Assembly: GCA_964420065.1 (NCBI GenBank)
Contig: CAYQQK010000008.1
Span: 13,911 to 77,910, forward strand
DNA: 64,000 nt
Reading direction: 5' to 3'
Origin: CAYQQK01 sp964420065
GTDB lineage: Bacteria > Bacillota > Dethiobacteria > DTU022
Below, piece after piece: positions 8,288 through 16,987 of this stretch; within the stretch, counting starts at the first letter, position 1, and each line of letters begins with the position of its first letter. The notes beneath the pieces are model-generated. The model saw nothing but the letters and a program-made list of their open reading frames with translations, was not told where the DNA came from and searched no databases. Position numbers and translations under genes: made by a program.

Positions 8288-8998
8288 ATGATTCCTTTAA
8301 AAGACAGTGCACCGAGCCGGCTTTTCCCGGCGATCAATATTCTCATCATCGTCGCCAACATGCTCATTTTTGTGTTCCAACAATCCCTGCCATCCCGGGA
8401 AGCATACCATTTTATCCTTTTCTTTGGCACGGTTCCTCAGGAGATATCGACGGCACTGCACTCCTTCCTTTTTTCGGGGTTTCAACCCGTTTTCCTCCCG
8501 GCCTTGTTCCCTTTAATCAGCGCCAATTTTTTACACGGCAGCTGGCTGCACCTGCTGGGCAACATGCTCTACCTGTGGGTTTTTGGGGACAACATCGAAA
8601 GCCGGCTCGGGCATGTTGGTTACCTGTTATTCTACCTGTTCATGGGGGCGGGCAGTCAGCTCATCCACATTCTGGTTTCCCCCTTTTCAACCACCCCTTT
8701 AATCGGAGCCAGCGGAGCCATCGCCGGCGTTCTGGGAGCCTATTTCATTCTTTACCCCCACTCCCGGGTTCTGACCCTGGTCCCGTTACTTTTTTTTGTT
8801 ACCTTTATCCGCATCCCGGCGGTGATTTTTTTGGCTCTATGGTTTTTGCTGCAACTTTTCAATGCCGCCGCGGCCGCCGGAACGGCCGGGGTACAACAGG
8901 TGGCCTGGTGGGCTCACATTGGCGGATTTATAACTGGCCTGGTGGTCGGCGTTGTAACCAAAAAAAGGATGTCGCACGGCACTGACAGGTTCAGGTAA
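8288..8998 (+). CDS. Rhomboid family intramembrane serine protease
   Basis: A 236-residue polytopic membrane protein with about six helices. The catalytic Ser142 is in 'GASGAIAG' and the catalytic His210 in 'AWWAHIGGFITG'; 'HLLGNMLYLWVFG' is the family's oxyanion-side Asn/His region. Rhomboids cleave transmembrane substrates in the membrane. The ATG follows GGGGGG. It is transcribed divergently from the redox operon and converges with the phosphoesterase, overlapping it by 8 nt. The substrate is not predictable. Confidence 0.93.
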   Translation: MIPLKDSAPSRLFPAINILIIVANMLIFVFQQSLPSREAYHFILFFGTVPQEISTALHSFLFSGFQPVFLPALFPLISANFLHGSWLHLLGNMLYLWVFGDNIESRLGHVGYLLFYLFMGAGSQLIHILVSPFSTTPLIGASGAIAGVLGAYFILYPHSRVLTLVPLLFFVTFIRIPAVIFLALWFLLQLFNAAAAAGTAGVQQVAWWAHIGGFITGLVVGVVTKKRMSHGTDRFR

Positions 8999-9683
8999 TG
9001 CGGACCGGGGTGAAGTTTACCGCATCGGCGGCGACAAAGCTGTAACCGACACCCCGTAAAATACCGCTAAAAACCCTTTCCCGTCCGGGCCCGTGGATGT
9101 GTCCGAAAACACATCGCTCAACCGGTACGGTTTCAAGAAGATCGGTAAAGGCACTCGGTTCCCGGAGACGATTAAAAGGCGGGTAATGCAATGCGGCAAT
9201 AATTCGGGTGTGCCCATCTTCAAGGGCGCTTTCAAGCGAAAGTTTGAGCCTTTCAGTTTCACGCCTGTAAATGCGGCCGTCCTCTTCCGGATTGTAGTTC
9301 TCATCGCCGGGACAAACCCAGCCCCGGGTGCCGCAAATTGCCCAATCCTGCCAGATAAAATGATCGTTCTGCAAGGCATGGATTCCGGCCGGTAAGGCAC
9401 GGCGCACTTTACCGATGGCGCTCCACCAGTAATCGTGATTACCGCGGAGCAAGAGCTTTGTTCCCGGTAGGGCTGCCACAAAAGACAGGTCGGGCCCGAC
9501 CTCCTCCAAACGCATTGCCCAGGAAATATCGCCCGGTACAATCACGAGATCTTCCGAACCCACCACCTCACACCAGCGGGCGGCGATTTTTTCCGGGTGT
9601 CCGGTCCATTCCGGCCCGAAAACATCCATCGGCTTCTTCCCGCCGTGAGAGAGATGTAAGTCGGCCAGAGCAAATACCGCCAT
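8991..9683 (-). CDS. Calcineurin-like metallophosphoesterase
   Basis: A 230-residue cytoplasmic phosphoesterase. Its metal-binding motifs are in order: 'ALADLHLS' (DxH), 'VPGDISW' (GD), 'LRGNHDYWW' (GNHD), then 'ALHYPPF' and 'GHIHG'. The start is the ATG at 9681-9683 with GGGGGTGG upstream; a longer open frame upstream has no support. The substrate is unknown. It is a stand-alone gene that ends against the rhomboid gene. Confidence 0.88.
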   Translation of the reverse strand: MAVFALADLHLSHGGKKPMDVFGPEWTGHPEKIAARWCEVVGSEDLVIVPGDISWAMRLEEVGPDLSFVAALPGTKLLLRGNHDYWWSAIGKVRRALPAGIHALQNDHFIWQDWAICGTRGWVCPGDENYNPEEDGRIYRRETERLKLSLESALEDGHTRIIAALHYPPFNRLREPSAFTDLLETVPVERCVFGHIHGPGRERVFSGILRGVGYSFVAADAVNFTPVRIT

Positions 9684-9757
9684 GCCGCCACCCCCAAATT
9701 TTGAGATCAGGCCGAACCGGACCCGATTCCGCTCACCATTTAAACTTCCCACCCCTC

Positions 9758-9778
9758 TCTCACCCCGAGAGGGTGAGA
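9758..9778. repeat. 8-bp hairpin
   Basis: TCTCACCC and GGGTGAGA enclose the loop CGAGA. It lies between the divergent phosphoesterase and SleB-like genes. Neither side has a T-run, so it could be an operator or a leader structure rather than a terminator. Confidence 0.4.
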
Positions 9779-9878
9779 ATTGGTTTGCAATGGCCACGGC
9801 AGAATTAAGCCGGGTTGATCAATTTCTGTTTCTCCCTTACACTAGCCGTTTGTGGGCCAAGGAAAGGAGGTCATGCAA

Positions 9879-10472
9879 ATGCAGGTTCTGCTGCACAGGC
9901 TCAAGCTGAAGCAACGCCGCCTGCAGCGGCTGATTTTCCTGACGCTTGCGGCAACAACCCTATGGGGAGCCATTCTCGGGATGGTCTTGCCCGGATCGGC
10001 ACCGGATCCAAAAAACAGTGCGGTCAACCCCGCTTCCGCAAGCAAAACCGGACGGACCAAAGCCGACGCGGGTACAACTAAAACAGAGAAAACTATTCCT
10101 GAAGGGCGGCTGGAACCAACCCCCGAGGAGATGCAACTACTTGCCCGCACCGTTTACGGTGAAGCCCGGGGCGAACATTTCAACGGCCAGGTAGCCGTTG
10201 CCGCCGTGGTTTTGAACCGAATCGAAGACCCGCATTTCCCTGACGATGTCGCCGGTGTGATCTTTGAACCGGACGCCTTTACCGCCGTTTCCGACGGCCA
10301 GTTCTGGCTTGAACCGGACCGGGAAGCTTACCGGGCGGTCGATACTGCACTTAAAGGTACCGATCCCACCTGCGGGGCTGTTTATTATTACAATCCGGCA
10401 ACCGCGACCAGCCCCTGGATTTACACCCGCCGGGTAATCAAACAGATCGGCCGACACCGCTTCGCCGGCTGA
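9879..10472 (+). CDS. SleB-like cell wall hydrolase
   Basis: A 197-residue protein with an N-terminal basic segment and one hydrophobic helix (about 18-38), a low-complexity Lys/Thr linker, and a C-terminal Hydrolase_2 domain: 'LLARTVYGEARGE', 'QVAVAAVVLNR' and 'AVYYYNPATATSPW'. This family includes SleB and CwlJ, which break cortex peptidoglycan in germinating spores; the conserved Glu of 'GEARGE' is the expected catalytic residue. The start is the ATG at 9879, eight bases after GGAGG; earlier in-frame codons overlap the ribosome binding site. A terminator follows. Confidence 0.88.
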   Translation: MQVLLHRLKLKQRRLQRLIFLTLAATTLWGAILGMVLPGSAPDPKNSAVNPASASKTGRTKADAGTTKTEKTIPEGRLEPTPEEMQLLARTVYGEARGEHFNGQVAVAAVVLNRIEDPHFPDDVAGVIFEPDAFTAVSDGQFWLEPDREAYRAVDTALKGTDPTCGAVYYYNPATATSPWIYTRRVIKQIGRHRFAG

Positions 10473-10502
10473 TCTGCAAGGCATCTATATTTTACCAGAT
10501 AT

Positions 10503-10540
10503 GCGCCCTTGCGTCCAAGCCGGGGCGCTCTTTTATTTTA
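10503..10540 (+). terminator. Intrinsic terminator after the SleB-like gene
   Basis: GCGCCC pairs with GGGCGC across a 14-base loop, followed by TCTTTTATTTT. It lies 30 bp after the stop codon and would insulate the TetR gene downstream. Confidence 0.7.
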
Positions 10541-10645
10541 CCCTATTTTAAAACTTTATTATTTATTGTATAATATCTGTGCATACCAAATAATCTCTCA
10601 TATTTAACGGGGCTGAAAACTCATACAGCAAAAGGAGGCAATCCG

Positions 10646-11314
10646 GTGCAAACCAAAAATCGTCCAGATCAAAGCCGAAAACCACGCCGTTACTTGCGGA
10701 GCCTGATCACCCGTAAATTGATCCTGGACACCGCCATGCAGATTTTCCTGACAGAAGGCTACACCAAAACTACAATCACCAAAATCAGTACCAACGCCAC
10801 CGTCGGTTACGGCACTATTTATAGCCACTTCAAGGGTAAAGACGATCTGTTGAAAAAGCTAATTGACCGGCTACTGGAAGAATTTTACCACCTCCTGGAA
10901 ACCCCCTTTGAACCCGGTACCTACACTGAAACGCGAACATATTTTTGCAAGTTGATCGAATCCTATTTCCTACTGGCAGCGCAGCACCGCCAGATCATGC
11001 GGGTTTACCGGGAAGCGCTGGGTGAGAGCAGTGAACTGTTCGACCACTGGCACGCAATTAAAATGCGCCTGACCGCGACTATATCTAGGTTTATCACCGC
11101 TTGCCGGAAACGTGGGCTGACCCAAACCGTTCATCCCGAAAAGGCCGCCGGGGCGTCGGTTTTACTTCTTGAATGTTTCCTATGGGAAGTAGTGCGGGAG
11201 GAAATCAAGGATGTTCAAAGCCTGGCCGCTTTTCTCACCGGCATGGTTTTTGAAGGTTTTTTCATCAAGCCGGCACAGGTGAAGCTCACCCTGGGCAACC
11301 GGAACCGGAGCTAA
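10646..11314 (+). CDS. TetR family transcriptional regulator
   Basis: A 222-residue regulator. The N-terminal helix-turn-helix is typical: 'ILDTAMQIFLTEGYTKTTI' followed by 'VGYGTIYSHFKGKDDLL'. The C-terminal ligand domain is not diagnostic. The start is GTG at 10646 with AAAGGAGG six to seven bases upstream; a TATAAT at 10569-10574 is a possible -10 box. No obvious efflux or target gene is adjacent, so the regulon is unknown. It ends convergently on the cyclo-ligase remnant with 4 nt overlap. Confidence 0.88.
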   Translation: MQTKNRPDQSRKPRRYLRSLITRKLILDTAMQIFLTEGYTKTTITKISTNATVGYGTIYSHFKGKDDLLKKLIDRLLEEFYHLLETPFEPGTYTETRTYFCKLIESYFLLAAQHRQIMRVYREALGESSELFDHWHAIKMRLTATISRFITACRKRGLTQTVHPEKAAGASVLLLECFLWEVVREEIKDVQSLAAFLTGMVFEGFFIKPAQVKLTLGNRNRS

Positions 11315-11890
11315 ACCCGGGGCGATACTGGCAGCGTCCGTACCTCGGTCAGAATCAAATCGACGCGATGATCCCAGGGATCAACCGGTACAACTTTGAC
11401 GATCTGCAATTCGAAACAAATTGCAACCAGAGGGATCCCGGGATGCAACAACGACATAGTAACCGCCCCCGTAACCGAGGCGGTTTCCTTCAAGGTCAAA
11501 AGCCACCCCGGGAGCAATAAGCAGATCTATCACGGAGGGATCGGCGGTGCGCAATGCTTCGGGGCGAGGCTCGGGGATACCGTAAAAGCCGGTAGCAAGG
11601 TCGTTATCCCAATTTTGCAAATATGATGGGATCAGCATGCGCGTTTCTGGCACCGCCTTGGGTACGAGCACCCTTTTGCCGCACATCAGACTATTTCCCA
11701 CCGCGAGACGGGTATCAACTTCGCTGCAAAACGAAATGAAAAACATGATCGTTTGGCTGGCACGGTACGAGACCAGTGCAAAGAGCCTGCGGGTAATCGC
11801 CGCGCTCCTCGCCGTAATCTCCTCCGAAGAAAGGGCGTCCCGTGCTTTACAAATGGCCCGGCGCAGCTCCTGTTTGCGCCTCATTTGCAT
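11311..11890 (-). pseudogene. 5-formyltetrahydrofolate cyclo-ligase, frameshifted
   Basis: The enzyme converts 5-formyl-THF to 5,10-methenyl-THF. The first frame runs from the ATG at 11890 with 'RKQELRRAICKARDAL' and continues to 'GNRLGYGGGYY', the nucleotide-binding motif near the C-terminus. At about 11455-11463 the family signal jumps to another frame, which reads 'LLHPGIPLVAICFELQI' and 'VDLILTEVRTL' and stops at 11311. Together they give a full-length enzyme of about 190 residues. Two missing bases where 'YYDR' should be, or one extra base, would explain it. It may be a real mutation or a sequence error. Confidence 0.85.
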
Positions 11891-11901
11891 CAACCTAACC
11901 C

Positions 11902-13380
11902 CTAGTAAGCGCGTGCGAAACAGGCGATGGATGATGCTTTTTGACCGCAGGCCAGGCAGGGCCCCTCGACCGGCGACCCCTGGTCAAATGGAATACAGCG
12001 AATAGTCGCTTTCGTTTCATCCTTTATTTTCGCTTCACAGGCATCATGACCGCACCAGGGAGCCAGATAAAAGCCCCGTTCCGTTTCCATAATCCGGGTG
12101 AATGCAGCGTAGTCCGAACCGCGACGGGTGTTGGCTGCGCGAAAGGCGAGGGCCCTTGTAAAAAGCTCTTGCTGGATCGTTTCGAGCAGCTCCGGCACTC
12201 GTTGGGAAAGCAGGTTTTCCGGAACTGTTTCTTTAAAACCGCTAGGCCGGCAAACCAGAACGGCCTGTTCTTTTTCAAGATCCCGCGGCCCGATCTCGAT
12301 CCGCAGTGGAACCCCCTTCATTTCCCACTGATTAAACTTCCACCCCGGAGAATATTCGATCCGGTCATCCAGCTCGACGCGTACTCCCTTTTCGACAAGA
12401 ACGGCGGCAACGCGGCGCACTGCCGTCAGTACTCTTTCCTGCGTTTTTTTCGAAAATATCGGAACTATGACCACCTGAAACGGGGCCATGCGGGGAGGCA
12501 ATACCAGGCCGCGATCGTCGCCGTGCACCATGATCAAGGCTCCGATGAGACGGGTGGAAACGCCCCACGAAGTCTGCCAGACATACTTGAGCCGGTCATC
12601 CTGGTCCAGAAAAACAATATTGAAAACCCGGGCAAAATGCTGTCCAAGGTTGTGAGAAGTGCCGGCCTGGAGGGCACGGCCGTCGCTCATCAGCGCTTCG
12701 ACGGAATAGGTACGCTGGGCACCGGCAAACTTTTCGCGTTCGGTTTTACGCCCTGTCAACACCGGTATGGCCATTTCTGTTTCAAGAAACTCACGATACA
12801 CGTCGAGCATTTTCAGGGTTTCAACCTCGGCTTCCTCCCCGGTGCGATGGCAAGTATGCCCTTCCTGCCAAAGAAATTCGGACGTGCGCAAAAAAGGGCG
12901 AGTTGACTTTTCCCAACGCACCACATTGCACCACTGGTTAACCAACACCGGCAGATCGCGCCAGGACTGGACCCAGCGGGAATAGAAATCACAAATAATC
13001 GCCTCGGAAGTCGGGCGGATGGCCAGCGGTTCAGCCAGGGTTTCTTCACCGCCCCTGGTCACCCAGGCCACCTCAGGGACAAACCCTTCAACGTGATCCG
13101 CCTCTTTCTGGAGTAACGCCTGCGGAATAAATAGAGGAAAATAGGCGTTCCGATGGCCGGTCGCTTTAATGCGGCGGTCCAACAATTTCTGGATCCTTTC
13201 CCAGATCGCAAAACCGTACGGCCGGATGGCCATACACCCCTTGACCGGAGCATAGTCCATCATTTCGGTTTTGAGGATTACATCGATATACCACTGGGAA
13301 TAGTCTTCAGCACGAGGGGTTATTTCCTTCACAAATTCTTGATCCGGCCTGCCCTTCGCCTCGTCCGGTTGCCGGTTCAT
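11902..13380 (-). CDS. proS: Prolyl-tRNA synthetase, archaeal/eukaryotic type
   Basis: A 492-residue class II synthetase of the short ProS type found in many Clostridia. Motif 2 region 'NVVRWEKSTRPFLRTSEF' and 'GTSHNLGQHFARVF' are clear, motif 3 'GVSTRLIGALIMVHGDD' follows, then the anticodon-binding domain, and a C-terminal zinc-type segment with 'CIPF', 'CLACG' and a terminal Tyr, as in this subclass. There is no bacterial editing insertion. GGGAGG lies 11 bases before the ATG at 13380. I could not find a T-box leader upstream. Confidence 0.95.
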   Translation of the reverse strand: MNRQPDEAKGRPDQEFVKEITPRAEDYSQWYIDVILKTEMMDYAPVKGCMAIRPYGFAIWERIQKLLDRRIKATGHRNAYFPLFIPQALLQKEADHVEGFVPEVAWVTRGGEETLAEPLAIRPTSEAIICDFYSRWVQSWRDLPVLVNQWCNVVRWEKSTRPFLRTSEFLWQEGHTCHRTGEEAEVETLKMLDVYREFLETEMAIPVLTGRKTEREKFAGAQRTYSVEALMSDGRALQAGTSHNLGQHFARVFNIVFLDQDDRLKYVWQTSWGVSTRLIGALIMVHGDDRGLVLPPRMAPFQVVIVPIFSKKTQERVLTAVRRVAAVLVEKGVRVELDDRIEYSPGWKFNQWEMKGVPLRIEIGPRDLEKEQAVLVCRPSGFKETVPENLLSQRVPELLETIQQELFTRALAFRAANTRRGSDYAAFTRIMETERGFYLAPWCGHDACEAKIKDETKATIRCIPFDQGSPVEGPCLACGQKASSIACFARAY

Positions 13381-13884
13381 TTCATGATCAACCTCCCTCC
13401 GATAACCTGAACCTTATCCCGTAACGCAGTATAACACAACACGAGCAAAAATTGCACCACGGTCGTGGGGCTGGGTTTTATTCGATCCATTGCGACCCCT
13501 CCGAGCCGTCCACAGGGTGACAACACAATTCCTACCTTGTTGCCTTGGCCTGATAAAGGGCTTGATCAAGCCCTTCTTAAAATGCTTTCACCGTTGGTAT
13601 CTATACCCGCAGTGCCAAAAGCAGCCGTCACCCCGATACTCGCCGTCAAGCAAATTCCATGTTTCCCTTGAGTTACTTTCATGCCGGCTACGGTCTCCAG
13701 GAATTGCTACGCCGCATGATTAAAGCCGCATAATCGATGTTCCATTCTGCCAAGGCTGAAAGAATATGTATGATTCCGACAAAGGGAGACAGAGAAGCAT
13801 TGCTCAAGCCACCCCATTTTTTTTTAGATATTCATGCTTCTCCATTTGAGCCCAGTACCCCAAGCACCCCCAATCTCGTGCTGT
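13381..13884. other. Intergenic stretch between ProS and the conserved unknown gene
   Basis: About 500 bp without a supportable gene. It contains the 20-bp palindrome at 13556-13575. No T-box motif is seen on the minus strand. The remaining open frames have no protein-like character. Confidence 0.4.
13556..13575. repeat. 20-bp perfect palindrome
   Basis: AAGGGCTTGA followed directly by its reverse complement TCAAGCCCTT. There is no loop, so it is more likely a protein-binding dyad or a decayed terminator than an efficient hairpin. Confidence 0.5.
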
Positions 13885-14748
13885 CTAGGTCTGCAACAAC
13901 GCCCCGGCGGGCTCCGACAGCTCCGTCTCCTCCACCCGGTTCATTTGACAGAAATAATCAAAAAACCGCTGGGCATGCTCCCGTTCCCGCAGCTCCTTTT
14001 TGACCGCAATGATATCTCGTAAGATTTGAGCCATCCAGATATTATCAAAATACCGGTGTCGCCCCGTATTCCAGGTCATCCGGTGCGGGTACCCCTTGTT
14101 GAGGTAGTAATTCCAAAAGAATAAACCTTCTGATTCCCCTTGTGAAAGGCGCATTTTGAATTCTGAGTGCGCCGGGATATATCCATCGGTGCATCTCCTG
14201 CTGTTAAAAAATTCGTTTACCATGAATACGCCCACAATGCGTCTTTCCTTCTCCGGCGTATCGGAATCCCTGATCGTTAACAGGCAGGCACTATTCGAGC
14301 CGACCAGGGCCAGTCGTTTCGGCTGGCCTTTTTTCCGGCCACTTTTGATCTCACCGGTAAAAACATTCCACTCGGAAAAGATTTCATCCAGTTCCTGCGG
14401 CTCACACCAAAAAACTGATTGTGACCGCGGGTGTATTTTACGGGTTTTTTGTCTTCTAGCCCGTTTTTCCCGTTCCAGGAGATGCCGCCGTTTTATATTT
14501 TGCAAGGTTCTTAATTCGATCTGTCTCTGTTTTTCCGCCTTGCGCTCTTCTTCCTGTATTTTTACCAATTTTTCAACAAAATTCGCTGCTCTTTGATCAA
14601 CCAGGGTCAAAAATGGTCCAAACGCATCGGGAAATACAAATTTTTTATTCCCGGACGGAAAATTGATTCTCACATATGAGCCGTCGCACCTCACAACCTT
14701 ACCCTTGCCGAAAATTTTGTGCGTGACCTGTTTGTTGATTAAATCCAT
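13885..14748 (-). CDS. Conserved protein of unknown function
   Basis: A 287-residue cytoplasmic protein. The first 60 residues look like a small beta-barrel ('HKIFGKGKVVRCDGSYVRI', 'GNKKFVFPDAF'). A highly charged coiled-coil follows at about 65-110, then a mixed domain containing 'LVGSNSACLLTIRDS' and 'WNTGRHRYFDNIWMAQIL' up to residue 265. I recognise this layout from Clostridia as an uncharacterised family; no catalytic motif is obvious. The ATG at 14748 has GGGGGG ten bases upstream. It is monocistronic. A nucleic-acid-linked role is conceivable from the barrel and coiled coil but is only a guess. Confidence 0.75.
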   Translation of the reverse strand: MDLINKQVTHKIFGKGKVVRCDGSYVRINFPSGNKKFVFPDAFGPFLTLVDQRAANFVEKLVKIQEEERKAEKQRQIELRTLQNIKRRHLLEREKRARRQKTRKIHPRSQSVFWCEPQELDEIFSEWNVFTGEIKSGRKKGQPKRLALVGSNSACLLTIRDSDTPEKERRIVGVFMVNEFFNSRRCTDGYIPAHSEFKMRLSQGESEGLFFWNYYLNKGYPHRMTWNTGRHRYFDNIWMAQILRDIIAVKKELREREHAQRFFDYFCQMNRVEETELSEPAGALLQT

Positions 14749-15056
14749 GTCATACTTTCCCCCCATGTTTTACTGATGCAGGCACCCCCCCGGTGCCACT
14801 ACCATTATAACACCAACGTACCGGCAGTTCAAAATTTTGTATTGACATTCCCGTCAATCCTGTTATAAAATTAAAGTTTCACTTTTTCGAAAGTCGATTA
14901 TTCCGTTGCTCCAGGCTCCATCACGAAATCATTAAAGCAGTCGTTCATTGCGATGCGCGATAAATAACGAAGGATAAAAAAGAGGAAACTATAAGTATAA
15001 AAGGAAAAATAGAACAAGATGTCCATACGCTATTAAAACCAAGGGATGTGAGCCTG
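14749..15056. other. Divergent intergenic stretch
   Basis: This 308-bp stretch separates two divergent genes. It holds the rightward promoter at 14842-14869 and an AT-rich leader of nearly 190 bp before the RemA-like gene. No further structure is evident. Confidence 0.4.
14842..14869 (+). promoter_or_regulatory. SigA-type promoter for the RemA-like gene
   Basis: TTGACA at 14842-14847 and TATAAA at 14864-14869 are separated by 16 bp. The transcript would run toward the RemA-like gene with a long untranslated leader. Confidence 0.65.
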
Positions 15057-15425
15057 ATGGAAGTTCGGGAAAATGTAATTGTCCCTTTAGGTTATGGCAA
15101 GTACGCCCGGGCCGACAAAATTATCGCGCTGGAACCGATTGAAGACGAACGCGGGCCGGGCCGGCGCACCCTGGTTTATGTGGAGCAAATGCCAAACCCG
15201 ATTATTGCTTCGCGAACGGAACATGCCATTGTTGGAAACATGGTTCAAACCCCAAAAGAAGTACTGGAGGCAACGGCAGCCCTGGAACTGTTGCAGGATC
15301 TCTGCGACGACATCAGCCGGGTTGGCCCGATGTTGAGAACCAGTATCAAAAAAGAAGCCGCCCTCGATTTAAACCAGATCGAAGGCAAAATCAAAGAAAT
15401 CCTGGAATGCGAATCAAGGGATTAG
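15057..15425 (+). CDS. RemA/DUF370-like small protein (tentative)
   Basis: A 122-residue protein. Its first 65 residues ('VIVPLGYGKYARADKIIAL', 'RRTLVYVEQ', 'IIASRTEHAIV') follow the same order of elements as RemA-type proteins: a glycine turn, a basic 'R..I.AI' strand, an 'RRT' segment and a closing 'hvILS'-like strand. RemA is a DNA-binding regulator of matrix genes in Bacillus. The C-terminal 50 residues form predicted helices not found in RemA. The ATG at 15057 lies ten bases after AAGGGA; a GTG at 15048 is too close to it. The family call is moderate to weak. Confidence 0.6.
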   Translation: MEVRENVIVPLGYGKYARADKIIALEPIEDERGPGRRTLVYVEQMPNPIIASRTEHAIVGNMVQTPKEVLEATAALELLQDLCDDISRVGPMLRTSIKKEAALDLNQIEGKIKEILECESRD

Positions 15426-15471
15426 CGGATCAAGGGGACGGTGATATTTTTACGAGAAAACATGATCTCGT

Positions 15472-15935
15472 CTATGATCGTCTGGAGGAAGGAAAATCTT
15501 TGCCCCGGGATGCTTTTTCCAGCCAGCCCATCCTGGTCCCCTTGATCGCATCAATTGCAGAACTGTACGGTTTAAGATCCAGCAACGGAGACCGGTCGAG
15601 GGCATCGAGGCCCTTCACGATCAAAATGTTGCCCTTTCGTGCAACCAATTCGGCAATGCAAAAAGCAACAGGGTTGGGACGATTCGGGGACCTGGTGGCA
15701 AAAACCCCGTGGGGCTTATCGTCCCATGGTGTATGTGCCTGAAGCAATTTTCGGTCCGCCCGGTGACACCAGTAGAGTACAATCAGATGCGTAACCGTCT
15801 CCACATCTTTCATTGCCGGTAAAATTCGGGCAAGATGGTGATCTCCGAAAGGTTTTCATCTTTCCTGCCCTGGAAAGGGGCATTTCCACTATTCCTGAAA
15901 GGAGAGTGGATAATCCCGATTCGGGTTAAATGCAT
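15472..15935 (-). pseudogene. trmO: tRNA m6t6A37 methyltransferase TrmO, frameshifted
   Basis: TrmO methylates t6A37 of tRNA-Thr using SAM. The N-terminal part starts at the ATG at 15933-15935 after GGAG and reads 'LTRIGIIHSPFR' and 'ITILPEFYRQ', then hits TGA near 15812. A frame shifted by one base continues as 'MKDVETVTHLIVLYWCHRADR' split across the conserved 'PHGVFATRSPNRPNPV' to 15472. The two parts fit the family without a gap, giving about 150 residues. One missing base near 15812-15818 would restore it. Either a recent mutation or a sequence error. Confidence 0.85.
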
Positions 15936-16062
15936 CAAGGGCACTCCTTTATCCTACGGCTGCATGCGCCGTTTCCGGCAATTTTTTTTAATTATACCAT
16001 GAACAATCCCGGGTTTTTCCGCGTTGCAAGAATGACCGCCCTTGCCGGTAAAAGAGATGGAT

Positions 16063-16079
16063 GCAGGTTTTTAACCTGC
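16063..16079. repeat. 7-bp hairpin upstream of the HAD gene
   Basis: GCAGGTT and AACCTGC enclose a TTT loop in the 213-bp divergent region between trmO and the HAD phosphatase. No T-tract follows; it could be an operator or leader stem. Confidence 0.35.
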
Positions 16080-16148
16080 CCGCGAGGAATGACATGGCGA
16101 TAAACGGGGCCGCCGATACTATTACCATTCTTAGGGAAGTGACTGGAA

Positions 16149-16835
16149 ATGCGCTATACCACCTATATTTTTGATTTTGATTATACCTTGGGTGATGCCA
16201 CCCCGGGTGTAATTGAATCGACAAATTTCGCCCTGGGAAGGATGGGTTTTCCTGCAGCCCTCCGGGAGGCAATAAGACGAACGGTAGGCATGCCGTTGCC
16301 GGATGCTTTCACCTTTCTTACCGGAAACGCCAAACCGAAACTGAAATCGTTGTTTGTTGATCTATTTCTAAAAAGGGCGGAAGAGGTTATGACCGGGAGC
16401 ACGGAGTTGTTTGCAGATACTATTAAGGTGTTGAATCTGCTCAAGGCAAACGGCGCCGGTCTAGGAATAGTATCGACCAAACATAGACGCAGACTTTTGC
16501 AGATTCTTGACAAATTCGGCATCGATCACCTTTTTGACGTAATTGTTGGTGGAGATGATGTCAAATCCTGCAAACCCGATCCCGAGGGTTTGTTCCAGGC
16601 CATGGCATCGCTGGGTGTCACAAGGCAAAACGTCCTTTACACCGGGGATAGCATTATCGATACCAAGACAGCCAAGAACGCCGGTGTGGATTTTGTTGCC
16701 GTAACCACCGGAACAACTGGAAAAGAAGCATTTCTCCCTTACCCCCATATTGCAGTCATTGATTCCCTCTCCGATCTCCTTGAAGTGATCAAAACTGAAG
16801 GAGGTTCATGCAAAAATAGGGTACCGGATTTGTAA
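16149..16835 (+). CDS. HAD family hydrolase, phosphoglycolate-phosphatase-like
   Basis: A 228-residue haloacid dehalogenase-superfamily phosphatase. Motif I is 'FDFDYTLGD' (nucleophile Asp9, acid Asp11), a helical cap follows at about 20-85, motif II is 'GIVSTKHR', motif III the Lys in 'KPDPEG', and motif IV 'YTGDSIID'. This resembles Gph and PpaX, which hydrolyse phosphoglycolate or pyrophosphate; the substrate is not certain. The ATG follows AGGGAAG at moderate distance. Downstream, AGGTAGC/GCTACCT (16837-16866) could form a hairpin without a T-run. Confidence 0.88.
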   Translation: MRYTTYIFDFDYTLGDATPGVIESTNFALGRMGFPAALREAIRRTVGMPLPDAFTFLTGNAKPKLKSLFVDLFLKRAEEVMTGSTELFADTIKVLNLLKANGAGLGIVSTKHRRRLLQILDKFGIDHLFDVIVGGDDVKSCKPDPEGLFQAMASLGVTRQNVLYTGDSIIDTKTAKNAGVDFVAVTTGTTGKEAFLPYPHIAVIDSLSDLLEVIKTEGGSCKNRVPDL

Positions 16836-16931
16836 GAGGTAGCTGGGCGACGGGAAGGGGCTACCTGTCATGGTTAAACACTTGCTGATACGGCATTCGG
16901 CGAGCGGGACTTAAAAACAAGGCCCCTGGGG

Positions 16932-16967
16932 AAATACAAACCGGATGGCCCCTGCAGGATCATCCGG
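16932..16967 (-). terminator. Intrinsic terminator after fprA
   Basis: On the minus strand CCGGATG and CATCCGG form a stem with a 13-base loop, followed by TTTGTATTT. It lies 21 bp after the fprA stop codon. Confidence 0.65.
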
Positions 16968-16987
16968 CTTTCCCCTATTCGTTCTTA

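Noticed and set aside
13381..13884. T-box leader for proS
   Set aside because: The region is long enough, but the T-box antiterminator sequence is not present on the minus strand.
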